This document shows, in pieces, positions 1-10,838 of a stretch of 64,000 nucleotides of DNA. Both the position numbers and the translations under genes were made by a program. This stretch comes from Annona cherimola (lineage: Eukaryota > Streptophyta > Magnoliopsida > Magnoliales > Annonaceae), in the NCBI GenBank assembly GCA_030490835.1, contig CM059971.1:38736012-38800011 (forward strand). The letters run 5' to 3'. The notes below the pieces were generated by a model. That model searched no databases. It was not told where the DNA came from and saw only the letters and a list, made by a program, of their open reading frames with translations. Position 1 is the stretch's first letter; every line of letters starts with the position of its first letter.

Positions 1-138
1 ATTAGTCTTTTTGTAAACATATACATTTTCTTTTATAATTTTACATTAATAACATATATTTTGTACAAGCTTTAAGGGTATAAATTACACAATCTTATAG
101 ACTAGTTTTATACTAACTCTCAAATAGTGTGGGTTCTG

Positions 139-508
139 CATATGCCTACAAAGTTTGATTAATATTGCATTTATATCCCTTAGTTTACCGATATTGTAAA
201 TATGCTTACAAAGCTTGCATGAAATTGCATGCGTGTTCCTTTCGTTAGGATGCTATGAGAATTTTTTGTAAAATGACGATAATGCCCTTTAAGCCAAGTG
301 ATACACTTTAAATATGCGTATAATATTTGCAAAAATTGTAAGCGTATCACTTGGCTTACAGGGCATTATCGTTATTTTACAAAAAAAAATTCGACGTCAT
401 AATGGAATGGACATGCTTGCAATTTTATACAAACTTTGTGAATATATTGCAATATTGGCAAACTTAGGGACACAGATGCAATATTGGTCAAGTTTTGTAG
501 GCATATTT
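139..508. repeat. foldback MITE-like element with about 165-bp inverted arms
   Basis: The left arm (about 139-308) and right arm (about 344-508) are imperfect reverse complements with a loop of about 35 bp. The inner part pairs best: the left arm has ATAATGCCCT followed by AAGCCAAGTGATAC, and the right arm carries the reverse complement of this with one change. Both arms also carry a ATATGCCTACAAA block at the outer tip. There is no coding capacity. Such long inverted arms with little between them are typical of non-autonomous DNA transposons or foldback elements. I could not define a target duplication, so the superfamily is open. Confidence 0.75.
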
Positions 509-3230
509 ACAAAAAATTCCTTTTTTTATTTGATATTTCATGTATACATATGTAGTTCAAAATATTGCAGCTAACTTATAAAAGATTTGACAATAGCATA
601 CCCATGCAGATCCAGATAGACCCACCAATATCATCTTGTTCTGCCCTACTGTTTAAACATAGTCAGCGCTGTTGCTAGCCATTTTTTTATGTCTGTAATG
701 TACCTAAAACCTAGCCATTTCTTAACATCCCTGCAGTGTTCCTAAAATCCTTTCTTCACTTCCATTCTAACCCATCTTTCAAGGCCTGCTACATACCAGT
801 GATATCGCACATAACAAAAGCATCTTTTTAATGGTCAACTATTGTAAGACAAACAATATGCGATGTCAAATTTTCAAGGTTGTCCATGAATGCTACATTG
901 AATCTATCGTCATCATCATTCATTGTTTTTATTCACCCTAATGTAGTGACTAGACATGCCCGCAACATCTGCTAAGGAAGACTAGCCTTTATGTAATCTA
1001 GCCAGTTCAGGGATCTGCTAACCACAGATCTGTAACTATGATTCCTATGCGCTTGAGAATAGCTACCATTGCTGCAAGTCGTAAACTCTGTAGGTACATC
1101 TTCATATTCTAGATGCTTAATCCATATTTATTATGAGGTTTGAAAATGAGTTAGGGGTTTCTTCAAAATAGACTCTTGTAACTTTTCCCAATTGCAAATT
1201 AGGTCTCGTGTTTTGTATATTCACAAGACAGACCCTGAAAATTTGCAATTTTTGCAGAACAAATTCTGCCGTCATTTGGCCCTTTAACAATTTATAAAAC
1301 GACAAAATTTCCCACTTAATCTTAGCCTTTAGCTTCTGTCCTGTCTCTTTCCCATCACAATGAGTGTCTAAAACCCATTTCCAAACACACACACACAAAG
1401 CTAAAACCACACCGCCATCACTGATCTTTTTTCACACTGGTAACGGACCACCAAACCACCCATCTACGCACCCATCTGCTGGTTCTGGTTCCTTGCTGCT
1501 TAACCTTGTTGTCACCTTCCCACCACCTCTTCCACATCGTCATCAATCCATATCCTTCCTGGTGTCAATCCAATGCATGAACAGGCTTGCCGTGTTACAA
1601 CAGAACCAAATTGCATATTTCCTCGCTTTTCTACTGCACTTAGTTGGCAATAAGGAGTGGCCAGTGATAGTCACTGATTGTTACTTGTTAGTAGGTCATC
1701 TCCAGTGAGGAAGAAGAAGAATAATGACAAAGTAGTGTTTTGGACTTTTTTCAATGAGTTTAGGGAATTGGTATGGACATTGACAGAGTATCATTGTCCT
1801 AAATGATTCTTGAGGTGGATGGCAGTTGTGGTTGCAATGTTTTTTGGCAGCTAGGTTTAAGTAAGCATTTTTGTCATTATGAAAAATATGAAAGGGTTGA
1901 TTGCCTTAAATTGATTAGATTTTTCACTATGTTCTCAGTAGGACTTATTTTGCTGCCAGCCTGCGCACACCCCCTCCTCCCTCCCCGCCCCCCCAAATAA
2001 AAAAAAAAATTCGTGGTTCATGTTGTAGGACAGGATGACCTAGAACAACAGCAAGGGAAGACTTTGGAAGAAAGACAGAAGATCCTCTCAATAGAATAAG
2101 AAGAGAAGAATAGAGAGAAATAATAGATGAATTAGGAAAGTGAAACAAGGCTAAATAAAGACCTAAAAGAGTAGAGAAGATATGAGAAAAGTTATAGGAA
2201 GAGGAAAAAGAGCAGATTAAAGAAACAGCAGTGGCGAAGCCAAGACCTTTTGTGAGGAATCCCAAATTCACATGAGGGGCCATAATTATTTGAGGGTGGG
2301 CTCGGGCATTGCTTACCAAAATAAACTCTAATTTATGAAAGTTACTTTATGCGTTACAGCAGTTCATTTTGTAAATATGAAACATCAGATCTAATTTGCA
2401 ATTAGCCAAGTTTGCATCTCTAATTTTTGAAGTCCCCGAAAGGAATTAGAAAAGAAAGAAAGTAAATGTACAATCACCAAACCCACAAAATTGAAGATTT
2501 AACAAACAGTGATTGAGACAGGATTTCTTGCACACTCACTGGTGTGCAACTGGATTTTGCCAATGAAATTTTAGTAGCATGAATGAATATTAAATGGTAG
2601 CCTTGAGATGTTACATACTAATATCAGCATTTTGGATCTCCTCATTAGGGTGCACAAATATTGGTGTATATGCAAATATTGTCAAATCTCGTTTCCATTG
2701 ATTGCTATTTTGAGCAAATTAAATATAATTGACTTATTGAAAAAATTTAAGTACATAATGTTTTTTATTTCGTACAAAACACATCAGATAGTTATTTTAG
2801 CATCACAAAGTCATTCAATTTTTTTTTTCGATATTACAGATTTTTTGATATGTAGCCATTGAATTTTAGGGATTCATGAGTCAACATATTGATTGATGGT
2901 TCAGATTTTAATTTTTCTTATTTTATTTAGAACACTTATTTATGAAGGTGTCATCTGGCATGATAGTAAAACTTGATTGCTCAGTACAACGTATCGAAGT
3001 ATCTGAAACAATCTTCAAAAACAAAGTTAATAATCAAGATTGTAATTTCTCTGAAAATGGAAATTTTGCCAATGTTAAGGAAAATATTTCAATAAATTTG
3101 GAGGAATTATCAGTAATTTCTCCAACTACTGTTTCTTCATTCATCAAGAGGGTCTTAGCTCTTCCTTTGAAAAGCTTCCTCTTTTCCTTGTACCTGAATT
3201 TTATTAGTCTGTTTGTATAAGGTAAAAGGG
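509..3230. other. no recognised gene; low-complexity patches
   Basis: I recognise no gene or complete element here. A C-rich then A-rich run lies at about 1968-2012. It is followed by a purine-rich stretch (about 2025-2235) that weakly resembles the start of the gypsy LTR at 3710 (same AGAAGAGAAGAATAGAG-type texture), perhaps an old LTR scrap. An open frame at 2942-3220 (92 codons, plus) has no family features I recognise, and its base composition matches the surroundings. Confidence 0.4.
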
Positions 3231-3480
3231 GAAAAAAGAAGAACTTCCCCGCTCCTTCCTATACATCTTTGATATGATTTGACATTAAAACTACCTACCT
3301 AACAATTTTCTATTCTCACCTCTACATAACTATCATTTTTCATATCTTTCTATACAATTATCCTATTTATTTGGTTTTTATTCTTTTTATTCTCAGTCAT
3401 TATCTCTATCATATCATATCGCATCACTCCTTTACTTCTTAAAAAATTTTCCCACTTTTTTTAAGCTCATACCAGACCAA
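3231..3480 (+). repeat. dispersed repeat, copy 1 (second copy near 14400-14600)
   Basis: This stretch shares an ordered series of blocks with 14396-14605: TTGACATTAA, CTACCTAC, a CAATTATCCTA/CAACTATCCTA block, CACATCACTC-like text, then a T/A run ending in TTTTCCC or TTTTACCCC. The same order and spacing argue for common descent from one non-coding repeat family. No termini or duplicated target could be fixed. Confidence 0.5.
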
Positions 3481-3709
3481 CCCTTAATGTTGAAGAAGAT
3501 TTTTAATAACCACTTCGGTGCCATACTAGACATCAATCATGGGCCTCTTCCAATCCAGGATAATTAAATAGAACATAATGAAATAAAAAACATTGTTGCA
3601 GTATTAATTATTTGTTACATTTTTATTGATATTTGAGCATTGTTTCTTAGATCAATTATGTTCTAGTCAATCAAAGAGGGAAGACTCTGAAAGAAACAGA
3701 TAAACTTTA

Positions 3710-4182
3710 TGATGTAGGATGGGTAGAGGAGAAAATAGAAGAAAGAGGAAGGAACCTCTAAAGAGATGAGAATAGAAGAAGGAAGGTAGAAGGAGTAAAA
3801 GAACAAGGAAAAAGATAAAGAAAAGAGGAATAGAAGGGAAAACCAAAGAAACACTTCTTTATAATTCTCAAAACTGATGCCCATTTAGAGCTTACAATGG
3901 TTGTATTTATAGGTGAATATACCACCTAATCTTAGCAATTATTAAAGATGAAATCTTTTTAAAAAAGGAAATTGTATATTTTAAGTAAACTTCTTAAGGA
4001 AGTAAACCTAAAATAGATACATGCTTATTTTAAACAGATTCTAAAATATCCTAGGAATCTTTTAATATCTTTCAAAAATAGCAAAATAAAATCTTTCTAA
4101 GATATTCTAGGATTATTTCCCTTTTACAAGATTCTTGTGCCTAGAATAGACAGATTTGAAATATTATTTTCTATTTTCATCA
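3710..4182 (-). repeat. gypsy 3' LTR (left in window)
   Basis: The LTR starts TGATGTAGGATGGG and ends TTTTCATCA on the plus strand. It aligns end to end with 9479-9948. A TATA-like CTATAAATA lies on the minus strand at 3904-3912. The final codons of the element's pol frame run into this LTR and stop at 4164-4166. Confidence 0.93.
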
Positions 4183-4382
4183 ATTCTTTCCGGCTTCGAA
4201 AAACTTGCCACTGGAGAGTTCTGACTTTGATACTACTCAAGAATATATGGATCCAAGTGGCGTAGGTTATCTTCAGTAACGCATGTAGCATCAAAATCAA
4301 GCTTGTTTTTCCACTTGACAAGAAATCTTTGCATAATGTCCGATCCAGTAGTGACAAGTTCATCTTGTAGGATATTCTCTAT
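4164..4382 (-). pseudogene. gypsy pol C-terminal chromodomain-like segment
   Basis: The minus frame continues directly from the integrase C-terminus after one in-frame TAG (4386-4388). It reads an IENIL...LVTTGS...FLVKWKN...LRHLDPYILE pattern, which is how the chromodomain-like tail of plant chromoviruses looks (hydrophobic strand, VKWK, acidic turn, D-P). A second TAG at 4233-4235 precedes a short tail that enters the 3' LTR and ends 19 bp inside it, at 4164. In the truncated copy at 25742-27590 the first stop is absent, so it arose in this copy. Chromodomain-like tails are thought to bias integration towards particular chromatin. This copy cannot make it in frame. Confidence 0.7.
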
Positions 4383-5092
4383 CTAAGTTAAAATAGTAAA
4401 TGGTACTCGTGGAAGTATAGACACATGTAGTGATGTTGAACTGTTATCTGTTGAAATTCCTGCAGACAAACTTGGAGGCTCAAAAGTACCTCGGTAAGGA
4501 AACAAATCCTCTATATTGAAAGTAGAACTAATTCCTATATCTGAAGGCAAATCAAGTTCATATGTATTGGATCCCAATTTTCTTAAAACACGAAAAGGAC
4601 CACTGGCTCGTGCATGTAACTTTTTAAAAGAATTTTTAGGATATCTTTCTGGACGTACACGAACCATGACATAATCCCCAACATCAAACTCTTGTTTTTT
4701 CTATGAACATCTGCAGCAAGCTTATAATTTTCATTGCTTAGAGTAATCTTTCTTCTAATATCAACATGCACATCTCGAATGTGTTGAACAAAAGATTCAG
4801 TAGTAGCAGATGAACGGGTATCAATGGGTAAAAGAATTAAATCGATGGGAGCTCGAGGAATATAATTATAGACAATTTCAAAAGGAGATTTCCTAGTAGA
4901 ACGATTTACTGAATTGTTGTATGCAAATTCGGCAATAGCCAATATAGAATCCCAAGTTCCAATATGTTCTCCCACCAAAGTCCTAAGCAGATTTCCCAAA
5001 CTCTGATTGACTACCTTAGTTTGGCCATCAATTTGTGGAAGAAAAGCAGATGAAAATTTCAATTTGGTACTCGAGAGTTTCCACAATGTTTT
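4383..5092 (-). pseudogene. gypsy integrase C-terminal half
   Basis: The segment is split between two frames (4583-5086 and 4383-4667). It contains the hallmark EFAYNNSVNRST, SPFEIVY and PFRVLRKLGSNTYELDLP blocks of gypsy integrase. The position of the catalytic glutamate, normally in a QTEVVN context, reads QTKVVN here, so the third residue of the D,D-35-E triad is lysine. The frameshift lies in a run of A/T near 4690. The segment follows the integrase core, with one frame break at about 5090. Confidence 0.88.
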
Positions 5093-5815
5093 TCAAAAAT
5101 AACTTACAAATTTAACATCCCGATCAGAAACGATGGAAGTTGGTAAACCGTGAAGCTTAACAATTTCTCTAAAGAATAATTTTGCAAGTGGGATAACATG
5201 AGCCATTTTCGAAAATCTATCAACTACCACAAGAATTGAATCAAATCCTCGAGAGGTTTTAGGCAATCCGAGAATAAAGTCCATACTAATGTATTGCCAA
5301 GGAATATGTGGTACAGGCAGAGGAGTGTATAATCCAGTATTTTTCTTTTGAGCTTTAGCAAGTTGACATGTGCGACACTGTGAAACAATTCTTGACACGT
5401 CTCTTTTTAATGTAGGCCAATAAAATCTATCCTCAACTAATGAAATGGTCTTATCCCTACCAAAATGACCAGTAATACCCCTAGCATGTAATTCCCAAAT
5501 TAAAAAGGCTCGAAGAGATGTATTCGGAATACATAACTTTATTCCTTTAAATAAATATCCATCACGAATCACATAATCATTACGATTTCCATTTTGTGTT
5601 TCATGAAAAATAATTCCGAAATCAGTGCATGGTGGATATTCATTTTTCAACCTATCAAATCTAACAACTTTAACATCCATAGTATGAAGAATGAGTGAAA
5701 CACGGCTGAGAGCATCTGCAGGTTTGTTCTTAATTCCAGCCTGATGTTTGAGAACAAATGTGTACTCTTGCAAAAACTCAAACCACTTTGCATGTTTAGC
5801 ACTTAATCGTTTTTA
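5093..5815 (-). pseudogene. gypsy RNase H tail and integrase zinc-binding/core
   Basis: One open stretch (5093-5773) reads the RNase H end (LKHQAGIKNKPADALSR), the HHCC zinc region (H...H, then CRTCQ) and the integrase core with the first two catalytic aspartates ([10 protein letters not shown] and VSDRD). Just before [10 protein letters not shown] about ten residues are missing compared with the related copy at about 27230-27270, which still has a segment of about 30 bp there. The join with the preceding RNase H piece near 5773-5815 is disrupted by a stop and frame change. Confidence 0.9.
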
Positions 5816-6672
5816 TTATTGCAAATACCTCAAAGCCATATGATCTGAATACAATACAAATTCATGAGGAAGCAAATAATGCCTCCAAAATTCAAGTGCT
5901 CGCACGACATTATAAAATTCTCGATCATATGTTGAATATTTTTGTTTAGCTTCATTGAGTTTTTGAGAAAAGTACGCAATTGGATGATCTTCTTGACTCA
6001 AAACACCTCCAATCCCAACTCCTGATGCATCACAAGCAATTTCAAAAACTTTGGTAAAATCAAGAAGTTGTAATACAGGTGTCTCAGTCATTTTCTTTTT
6101 AATTTCCTTAAATGCTTTAGATGCAGAAGTTGACCATTGAAATTCTTTATTTTTCAAGCAATCTGTGATAGGTGTCATGATTGTGCTAAACCCTTTAACG
6201 AAACGCCTATAAAATGCAGCTAAACCATGAAAACTTCGCACCTCAGAAATTGATGTGGGTTCTGGCCATTCCCTAATAGCTTTTATCTTTGAGGGATCCA
6301 TAGAAATTCCATTAGTTGATACCACAAATCCTAAGAAAATCACTTGATTTGTCAAAAAATAACATTTCTTGAGGTTTACAAAGAACTTTTCAGATCGAAG
6401 TGTCTCAAGAACAATTTTTAAATGTTGCAAGTGTTCTTCCTTAGAATGGCTATAAATGAGAATATTATCAAAATAAATTACCACAAACTTTCCAATGAAA
6501 GGTTGAAATACTCGGTTCATGATTCTCCTAAATGTACTTGGGGCATTTGATAGTCCAAAAGGCATAACCAACCATTCAAACAATCCATCTTGAGTTTTAA
6601 AGGCAATTTTCCATTCATCCCCCGTTCTAATTCGAATTTGATGGTATCCGCTTCTAAGATCTATCTTAGAGA
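5816..6672 (-). pseudogene. gypsy reverse transcriptase (catalytic part) and RNase H
   Basis: The frame begins upstream of the longest open piece. It carries motif A ([12 protein letters not shown], with its aspartate), then [20 protein letters not shown], the RT connection and the RNase H start ([14 protein letters not shown]). The catalytic YxDD box reads YFDN, so the second aspartate is asparagine, which would abolish polymerisation. The open piece from about 6583 to 5816 has no internal stop. The frameshift to the N-terminal RT piece is at about 6665. Confidence 0.92.
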
Positions 6673-7029
6673 ACCATTGTGCCCAGTGAAAAGATCTAAC
6701 ATATCATCAAGTCTTGGTATGAGAAATCTATACTTTATGGTAATTTTGTTGATTGCATGATTGTCAACACACATTCTCCAAGATCCATCTTTCTTAGGGG
6801 TTAATAAAGCTGGTACAGCACATGGGCTAAGACTTATACGAATAAACCCCTTATCAAGCAGTTCAGTTATCTGCCTTTTTAATTCAGCACGCTCATTAGG
6901 ATTCATACGAAAATTAGGCAAATTTGGTAATTGAGATCTTGGTATAAGATCAATAGCATGTTGAATATCCCTCATACATGGAAGCTCATTTAGTAATTCA
7001 TCAGTAATCACATCTTTGTATTCTTTCAT
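6661..7029 (-). pseudogene. gypsy reverse transcriptase N-terminal part
   Basis: This minus-strand piece has the [16 protein letters not shown] and [20 protein letters not shown] blocks, then [18 protein letters not shown] and IPRLDDMLD, all typical of gypsy RT fingers. It loses frame at 6661, just before motif A. It follows the protease across about 100 bp (7030-7137) that is still homologous but off-frame. Confidence 0.9.
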
Positions 7030-7137
7030 TAATGTTTGGATTTTAGGTAATGCTACATTAGTCTCATGAAGAACAATATTTGTGTCCTCTTTAGCTACTA
7101 TAGCTAGAATGAGTCCTGAATCTTGCCCTTTTTCAAA

Positions 7138-7733
7138 TTATTTTTTTGTAAGAATATGCAAAGGTGGTTTTTCAGATGAATCAATTGGAGACTCTTTGTG
7201 GGATCTATCACTTTCTTTAGGTTTAGCAGACTTCAAAAGGATAGATTTTCTATTATGCTTGATAATATAGGTGTTTGGTTGCCCATAATGGATTACTTTT
7301 AAGTCATATAGCCATGGACAACCAAGAAGAATATGAGTCATATCCTTGGGTAGCACATCACACCAAATATGATCAGAATAATCACCCATCGATATAGGAA
7401 CAAAGCATCTTTCATTAACAGGAAGTGTAGTTTTGTCTACCATGCTATACGATATGGATGAGGATGTGGTTCAGTTTTCAAATTCAATCTGGTTATAGCT
7501 GATTTAGCAATCACATTCATTGAACTGCCTCCATCAATAACAATCTTGCACACTGTATTCTCACATTTAAAAAATCGATGAAATATATTTGTACGTCTCC
7601 AATCACTATTTGAAAAAGTAGTCAAAATGCAACGCACAACATTTAATTGCGAGTCCTCATTATAGCTATAGTCTCCATCAAATTCACAATCCGATGGTTC
7701 TTCAAAAGTTTCAACAATTTGATCAACGGTCAC
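7138..7733 (-). pseudogene. gypsy aspartic protease domain
   Basis: Two overlapping frames (7437-7733 and 7138-7443) encode the retropepsin. The active site reads VIDGGSSMNVI, where D-G/S-G is expected after the hydrophobic strand, so the core D is kept. It is followed downstream by PISMGDYSDHIWCDVLP and HILLGCPWLYD, the usual C-terminal strand of plant gypsy proteases. The frame break is at about 7440. An in-frame TAA separates it from the gag end. Confidence 0.82.
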
Positions 7734-7754
7734 ATCTTCATGATCCCTACATGA

Positions 7755-8974
7755 TTAATTGTGAGTGTGCTGAGGATATTGTGATGCAATATGACCTTTA
7801 CCCCTACAACGAAAACATGGACCATTAACCCGCTTACCAATGACATCAAATCGAGAAATTGGATTACTCTGTTCCTTACTTGTGCATTGTTCAACCAATG
7901 GTTTAGTTTTTTCTTGAAAAGACGTTAGATTAGAATTTATTTTGGATACCTTCGTCTCTCCAGTTTGTGGAATCAAACGTTTGTTAGTGAAAGATTTTTG
8001 AAAAATTTTCAATTCTAGAGCTTTATAATATGCGTCTTCCACAGAAACAACTGAATGCAATTTCAACAAAATTTTGATTTATGGTTTCAGGCCATTGATA
8101 AACTTTATTCGTGTAACCCAAGGATCTTCCTCTATTCCACATTTCATTTTTAAATCTTCAAACTTATTAAGATAGTCAGTTACACTTAATGATCCTTGTC
8201 TCAAGTTAACTAGTTGTTCTAATAGTTGAGTCTGATGATATTCAGGAAGGTACTTCTCTTTCAATTTAGCTTTCATTTCAGCCCGTGTACTGATAGGTAC
8301 TCCTACACGTTGACTTTCATCTAGAATCCCTTGCCAATAGCATTTGGTAGACCCAACAAGTTTCATTTTTGTAAATCTCAATCGTTGGGCATCATCCATA
8401 TCATACCAACAAAAAAATCTTCCATGTCTACCAATCAATCTAAGAAAACATTAAGGTCTAGACGACCGTCATAACTAGGAACATCTACCTTGACTTGTTT
8501 TGGCACCCAAGAATTGTCAGTTACACGCCGTTGTTGTTGTGGAAAAGGTATATTATAATTTCTCTGGTGGTTCCCATTTCTAAGATTGTTTGCAAAACCA
8601 ATTTCATAAAAATTATTGTCATCTTCATGATTTTCCGAATTTGTACGCGTTTTTGGAATATGTGAATGCTTTGGGTTATGATGACCTCTAGCATGCATGT
8701 TTGGATTTGAGAGAAGGCCAGTTATGATAGGAGAGCTACTAGAAGCATCAGTATTGTGTGATTAACCATTTCGAAATGATTGTCCAGTCTCAATCATAGG
8801 ACGTTTTCCAACAATTTCAGTCAACCTGTTTACTGAAGAAATGAGAAATTGAATGGAAGAAGTGGTTTCTTTTTGGAAATCTTCTTGCTTTTGGGCCAAG
8901 GTATCACAAAAGTTTGTTAAAGATTCAAATCGATTATCAATAGAATTAGATAAAGTTTCGAGTTCGGCATTCAA
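7755..8974 (-). pseudogene. gypsy gag, broken
   Basis: Four minus-strand pieces are collinear. The first (8762-8974) is a predicted coiled coil (repeated LxxL and SxxxRF spacing) at the start. A TAA at 8762-8764 ends it. The next piece (8435-8698) reaches LDLNVFLD, where a TGA sits at the place of an expected tryptophan. It is followed by a frameshift in a T-run into the retrotrans_gag core (8079-8438; KMKLVGSTKCYW, LPEYHQTQLLEQL, DYLNKFEDL). The last piece (7755-8069) carries a zinc knuckle CFRCRGKGHIASQY in which the final cysteine is tyrosine. Confidence 0.87.
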
Positions 8975-9269
8975 TTTAGCATTAGTAGGTATGGTGACTC
9001 AAAAGTCAACTTATGCTGATATAGAAAAGACTTACTACTAAGAATGAATTTTTTTTCCTCTTTATTTTTTTTAAAGGTTCAAAAGCAAAGAACTTGATTG
9101 AAACAGATATGAATTAAGTACTTTCAACTAGAGAAAATGTACCTGTTGAGGTCCAATCTACCAAGTTTAGCAAGAGACATCTTGAAAGTGATTTCAACAA
9201 CTTCTTAGCAGTATCTTTGCGATGACCAACAGGTTGTTGTAATGGTAGCAGTAGGCAACATCAAACAGC

Positions 9270-9440
9270 TACATAATGGACAGCAATGATAGCACCAGTT
9301 TGTGGACAGCAAACACCAATAGAATGGACAACAGTGATTTGTAGACGGCAGCAGTTCGTGGACAGCAAAATGGCAATAGAATGGACAACAGTGATTTGTG
9401 GATAGCAGCAGTTTTTTGGATAGCAAACGGCAATAGAAAT
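9270..9440 (+). repeat. minisatellite in the gypsy 5' leader
   Basis: The leader between the primer site and gag contains about three degenerate units of about 58 bp built from TTTGTGGACAGCA, CAATAGAATGGACAACAGTG and GGCAGCAGTT blocks. The units differ from each other by small indels. An open frame across them on the minus strand is a by-product of the repeat. Confidence 0.7.
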
Positions 9441-9463
9441 CGGGTGAAAGTAGTACTAGGTTT

Positions 9464-9475
9464 GGCTCTGATACC
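9464..9475 (-). promoter_or_regulatory. gypsy primer-binding site, initiator tRNA-Met type
   Basis: Minus-strand GGTATCAGAGCC lies three bases inside the 5' LTR boundary (9479). This matches the complement of the 3' end of plant initiator tRNA-Met (TGGTATCAGAGC) apart from the first base. Confidence 0.8.
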
Positions 9476-9478
9476 TAT

Positions 9479-9948
9479 TGATGTAGGATGGGTAGAAGAG
9501 AAAATAGAAGAAAGAGGAAGGAACCTCTAAAGAGATGAGAATAGAAGAAGGAAGGTAGAAGTAGTAAAAGAACAAGGAGAAAGAAAGAAAAGAGGAATAG
9601 AAGGGAAAACCAAAGAAACACTTCTTTATAATTCTCAAAACTGATGCCCCTTTAGAGCTTACAATGACTGTATTTATAGGTGAACATACCACCTAATCTT
9701 AGCAATTATTAAAGATGAAATCTTTTTAGAAAAGGAAATTGTATATTTTAAGTAAACTTCTTAAGGAAGTAAACCTAAAATAGACACATACTTATTTTAA
9801 ACAGATTCTAAAATATCCTAGGAATCTTCTAATATCTTTCAAAAATAGCAAAATAAATTTTTCTAAGATATTCTAGGATTATTTTCCTTTTACAAGATTC
9901 TTGTGCCTAGAATAGACAGATTTGAAATATTGCTTTCTATTTTCATCA
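9479..9948 (-). repeat. gypsy 5' LTR (right in window)
   Basis: This is the partner of the LTR at 3710-4182, with the same TGATG and CATCA ends. On the minus strand a CTATAAATA TATA-like box lies at about 9671-9679, a plausible element promoter. It would fire leftwards into gag-pol. Confidence 0.92.
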
Positions 9949-10715
9949 CTTTGTCAACGAGGATTACGAGGACTTTAGGGAACAAGATTAGAACAGAATG
10001 ACTTGCGAAGAACAAAATTATAGAGCTTGAAAAGTAGAAAGCTTTGCATTTTCTAAAAATTAGTCACATTATTTCATCCTGAATACATGCTATCATATTT
10101 CTTGAAATTCATATTGCAAAATAAAAATCTAATTTATTTATAAATGAAAAATCCTAAATAAATTTATTAAAATAATATTCTAAATAATCATAAATGGCAT
10201 TTCAAAGCAAATTAAATAATTAAATGTTGAAAAATCTTTAGTACACAAAATAAGTTAACTACTTATACGACTAAATCCAGAGTGTCTTTTAATTGATCTC
10301 TGGTTTTTGAAGAGGAGTCAATGTAGTGATTGGGCAACTCTTGCATTATGATCCTGCACTGGTCCATGTACCTGGTATTTCCTCTACCATGTATCCCTGG
10401 AGAAACTAAATGCTAAACCATTGGATTTGGAATTTGGATGTAATTTTTGAAATGTTCTGTGCTTTTTTATACGTGATTGTTTTTCTTGAAAGGTCTGTTG
10501 AGGGCTCCGATCCATGCATTTTTCTTGTATTTCATTGTTCGAGTATGTAATGCTTCCATCTGTAACTTCTATTGGTAAGCAGCCTTCACAATACTACATA
10601 AGGACCATAACCAAACGCTTCATCCTTCATCACTATTACATCTCAATTTAGGAGTATATAATCAATTGTTTTCATCTTCTTTAGTTGTCTGAACTGACAT
10701 GGTGAGGGAATGCAG
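9949..10715 (+). other. probable VPS33 intron DNA, no element recognised
   Basis: AT-rich sequence between the gypsy 5' LTR and the first visible VPS33 exon. A branch-point-like CTGAC at 10694-10698 and TGCAG acceptor at 10711-10715 close it. I found no VPS33 exon here or to the left, so the preceding exon lies outside the window or has been lost. Confidence 0.5.
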
Positions 10716-10838
10716 ATGTTTTGAGTACATTGAGGAAATGATCCACAAGCAAGAGCCAATTATCAGTGTCCTGCGCCTGCTTGTGCTGTTGTCCATAACA
10801 AATTCTGGGTTGGCTAAGAAGAATTTTGACTATTTGAG
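10716..10838 (+). CDS. VPS33: VPS33 exon (first visible)
   Basis: The acceptor is TGCAG and the donor is AG|GTAATA. The exon starts with the last base of a split codon, then reads [14 protein letters not shown] and [14 protein letters not shown], ending two bases into an arginine codon completed by the next exon. Confidence 0.9.

Larger units (their letters stand above)
3710..9948 (-). mobile_element. Ty3/gypsy LTR retrotransposon, chromovirus type, inactivated
   Basis: This is a full-length element in minus orientation. It has two LTRs of about 470 bp bounded by TGATG...CATCA, and imperfect 5-bp flanks CTTTA (3705-3709) and CTTTG (9949-9953) that look like an aged target duplication. A primer site for initiator tRNA-Met lies inside the right LTR. 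Reading leftwards the order is gag, protease, reverse transcriptase, RNase H, integrase, chromodomain-like tail: the gypsy order. The RT texture and the run of the frame into the 3' LTR recall the CRM group of chromoviruses, but that lineage call is from memory and tentative. All reading frames are broken by stops and frameshifts. The two LTRs differ at roughly 15-20 positions by eye, so the insertion is not recent. If VPS33 extends left of the window, the element lies in one of its introns. Confidence 0.93.

Noticed and set aside
1117..2319. Frames of 60-124 codons on both strands
   Set aside because: No family features; they overlap each other on opposite strands and include homopolymer runs.
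2942..3220. A 92-codon plus-strand frame as a possible upstream VPS33 exon
   Set aside because: Its sequence has no resemblance to VPS33 or another family I know, and it has no convincing splice sites.
9205..9426. A minus-strand frame rich in Cys/Pro/His repeats
   Set aside because: It is read through the leader minisatellite of the gypsy element; the periodicity comes from the DNA repeat.
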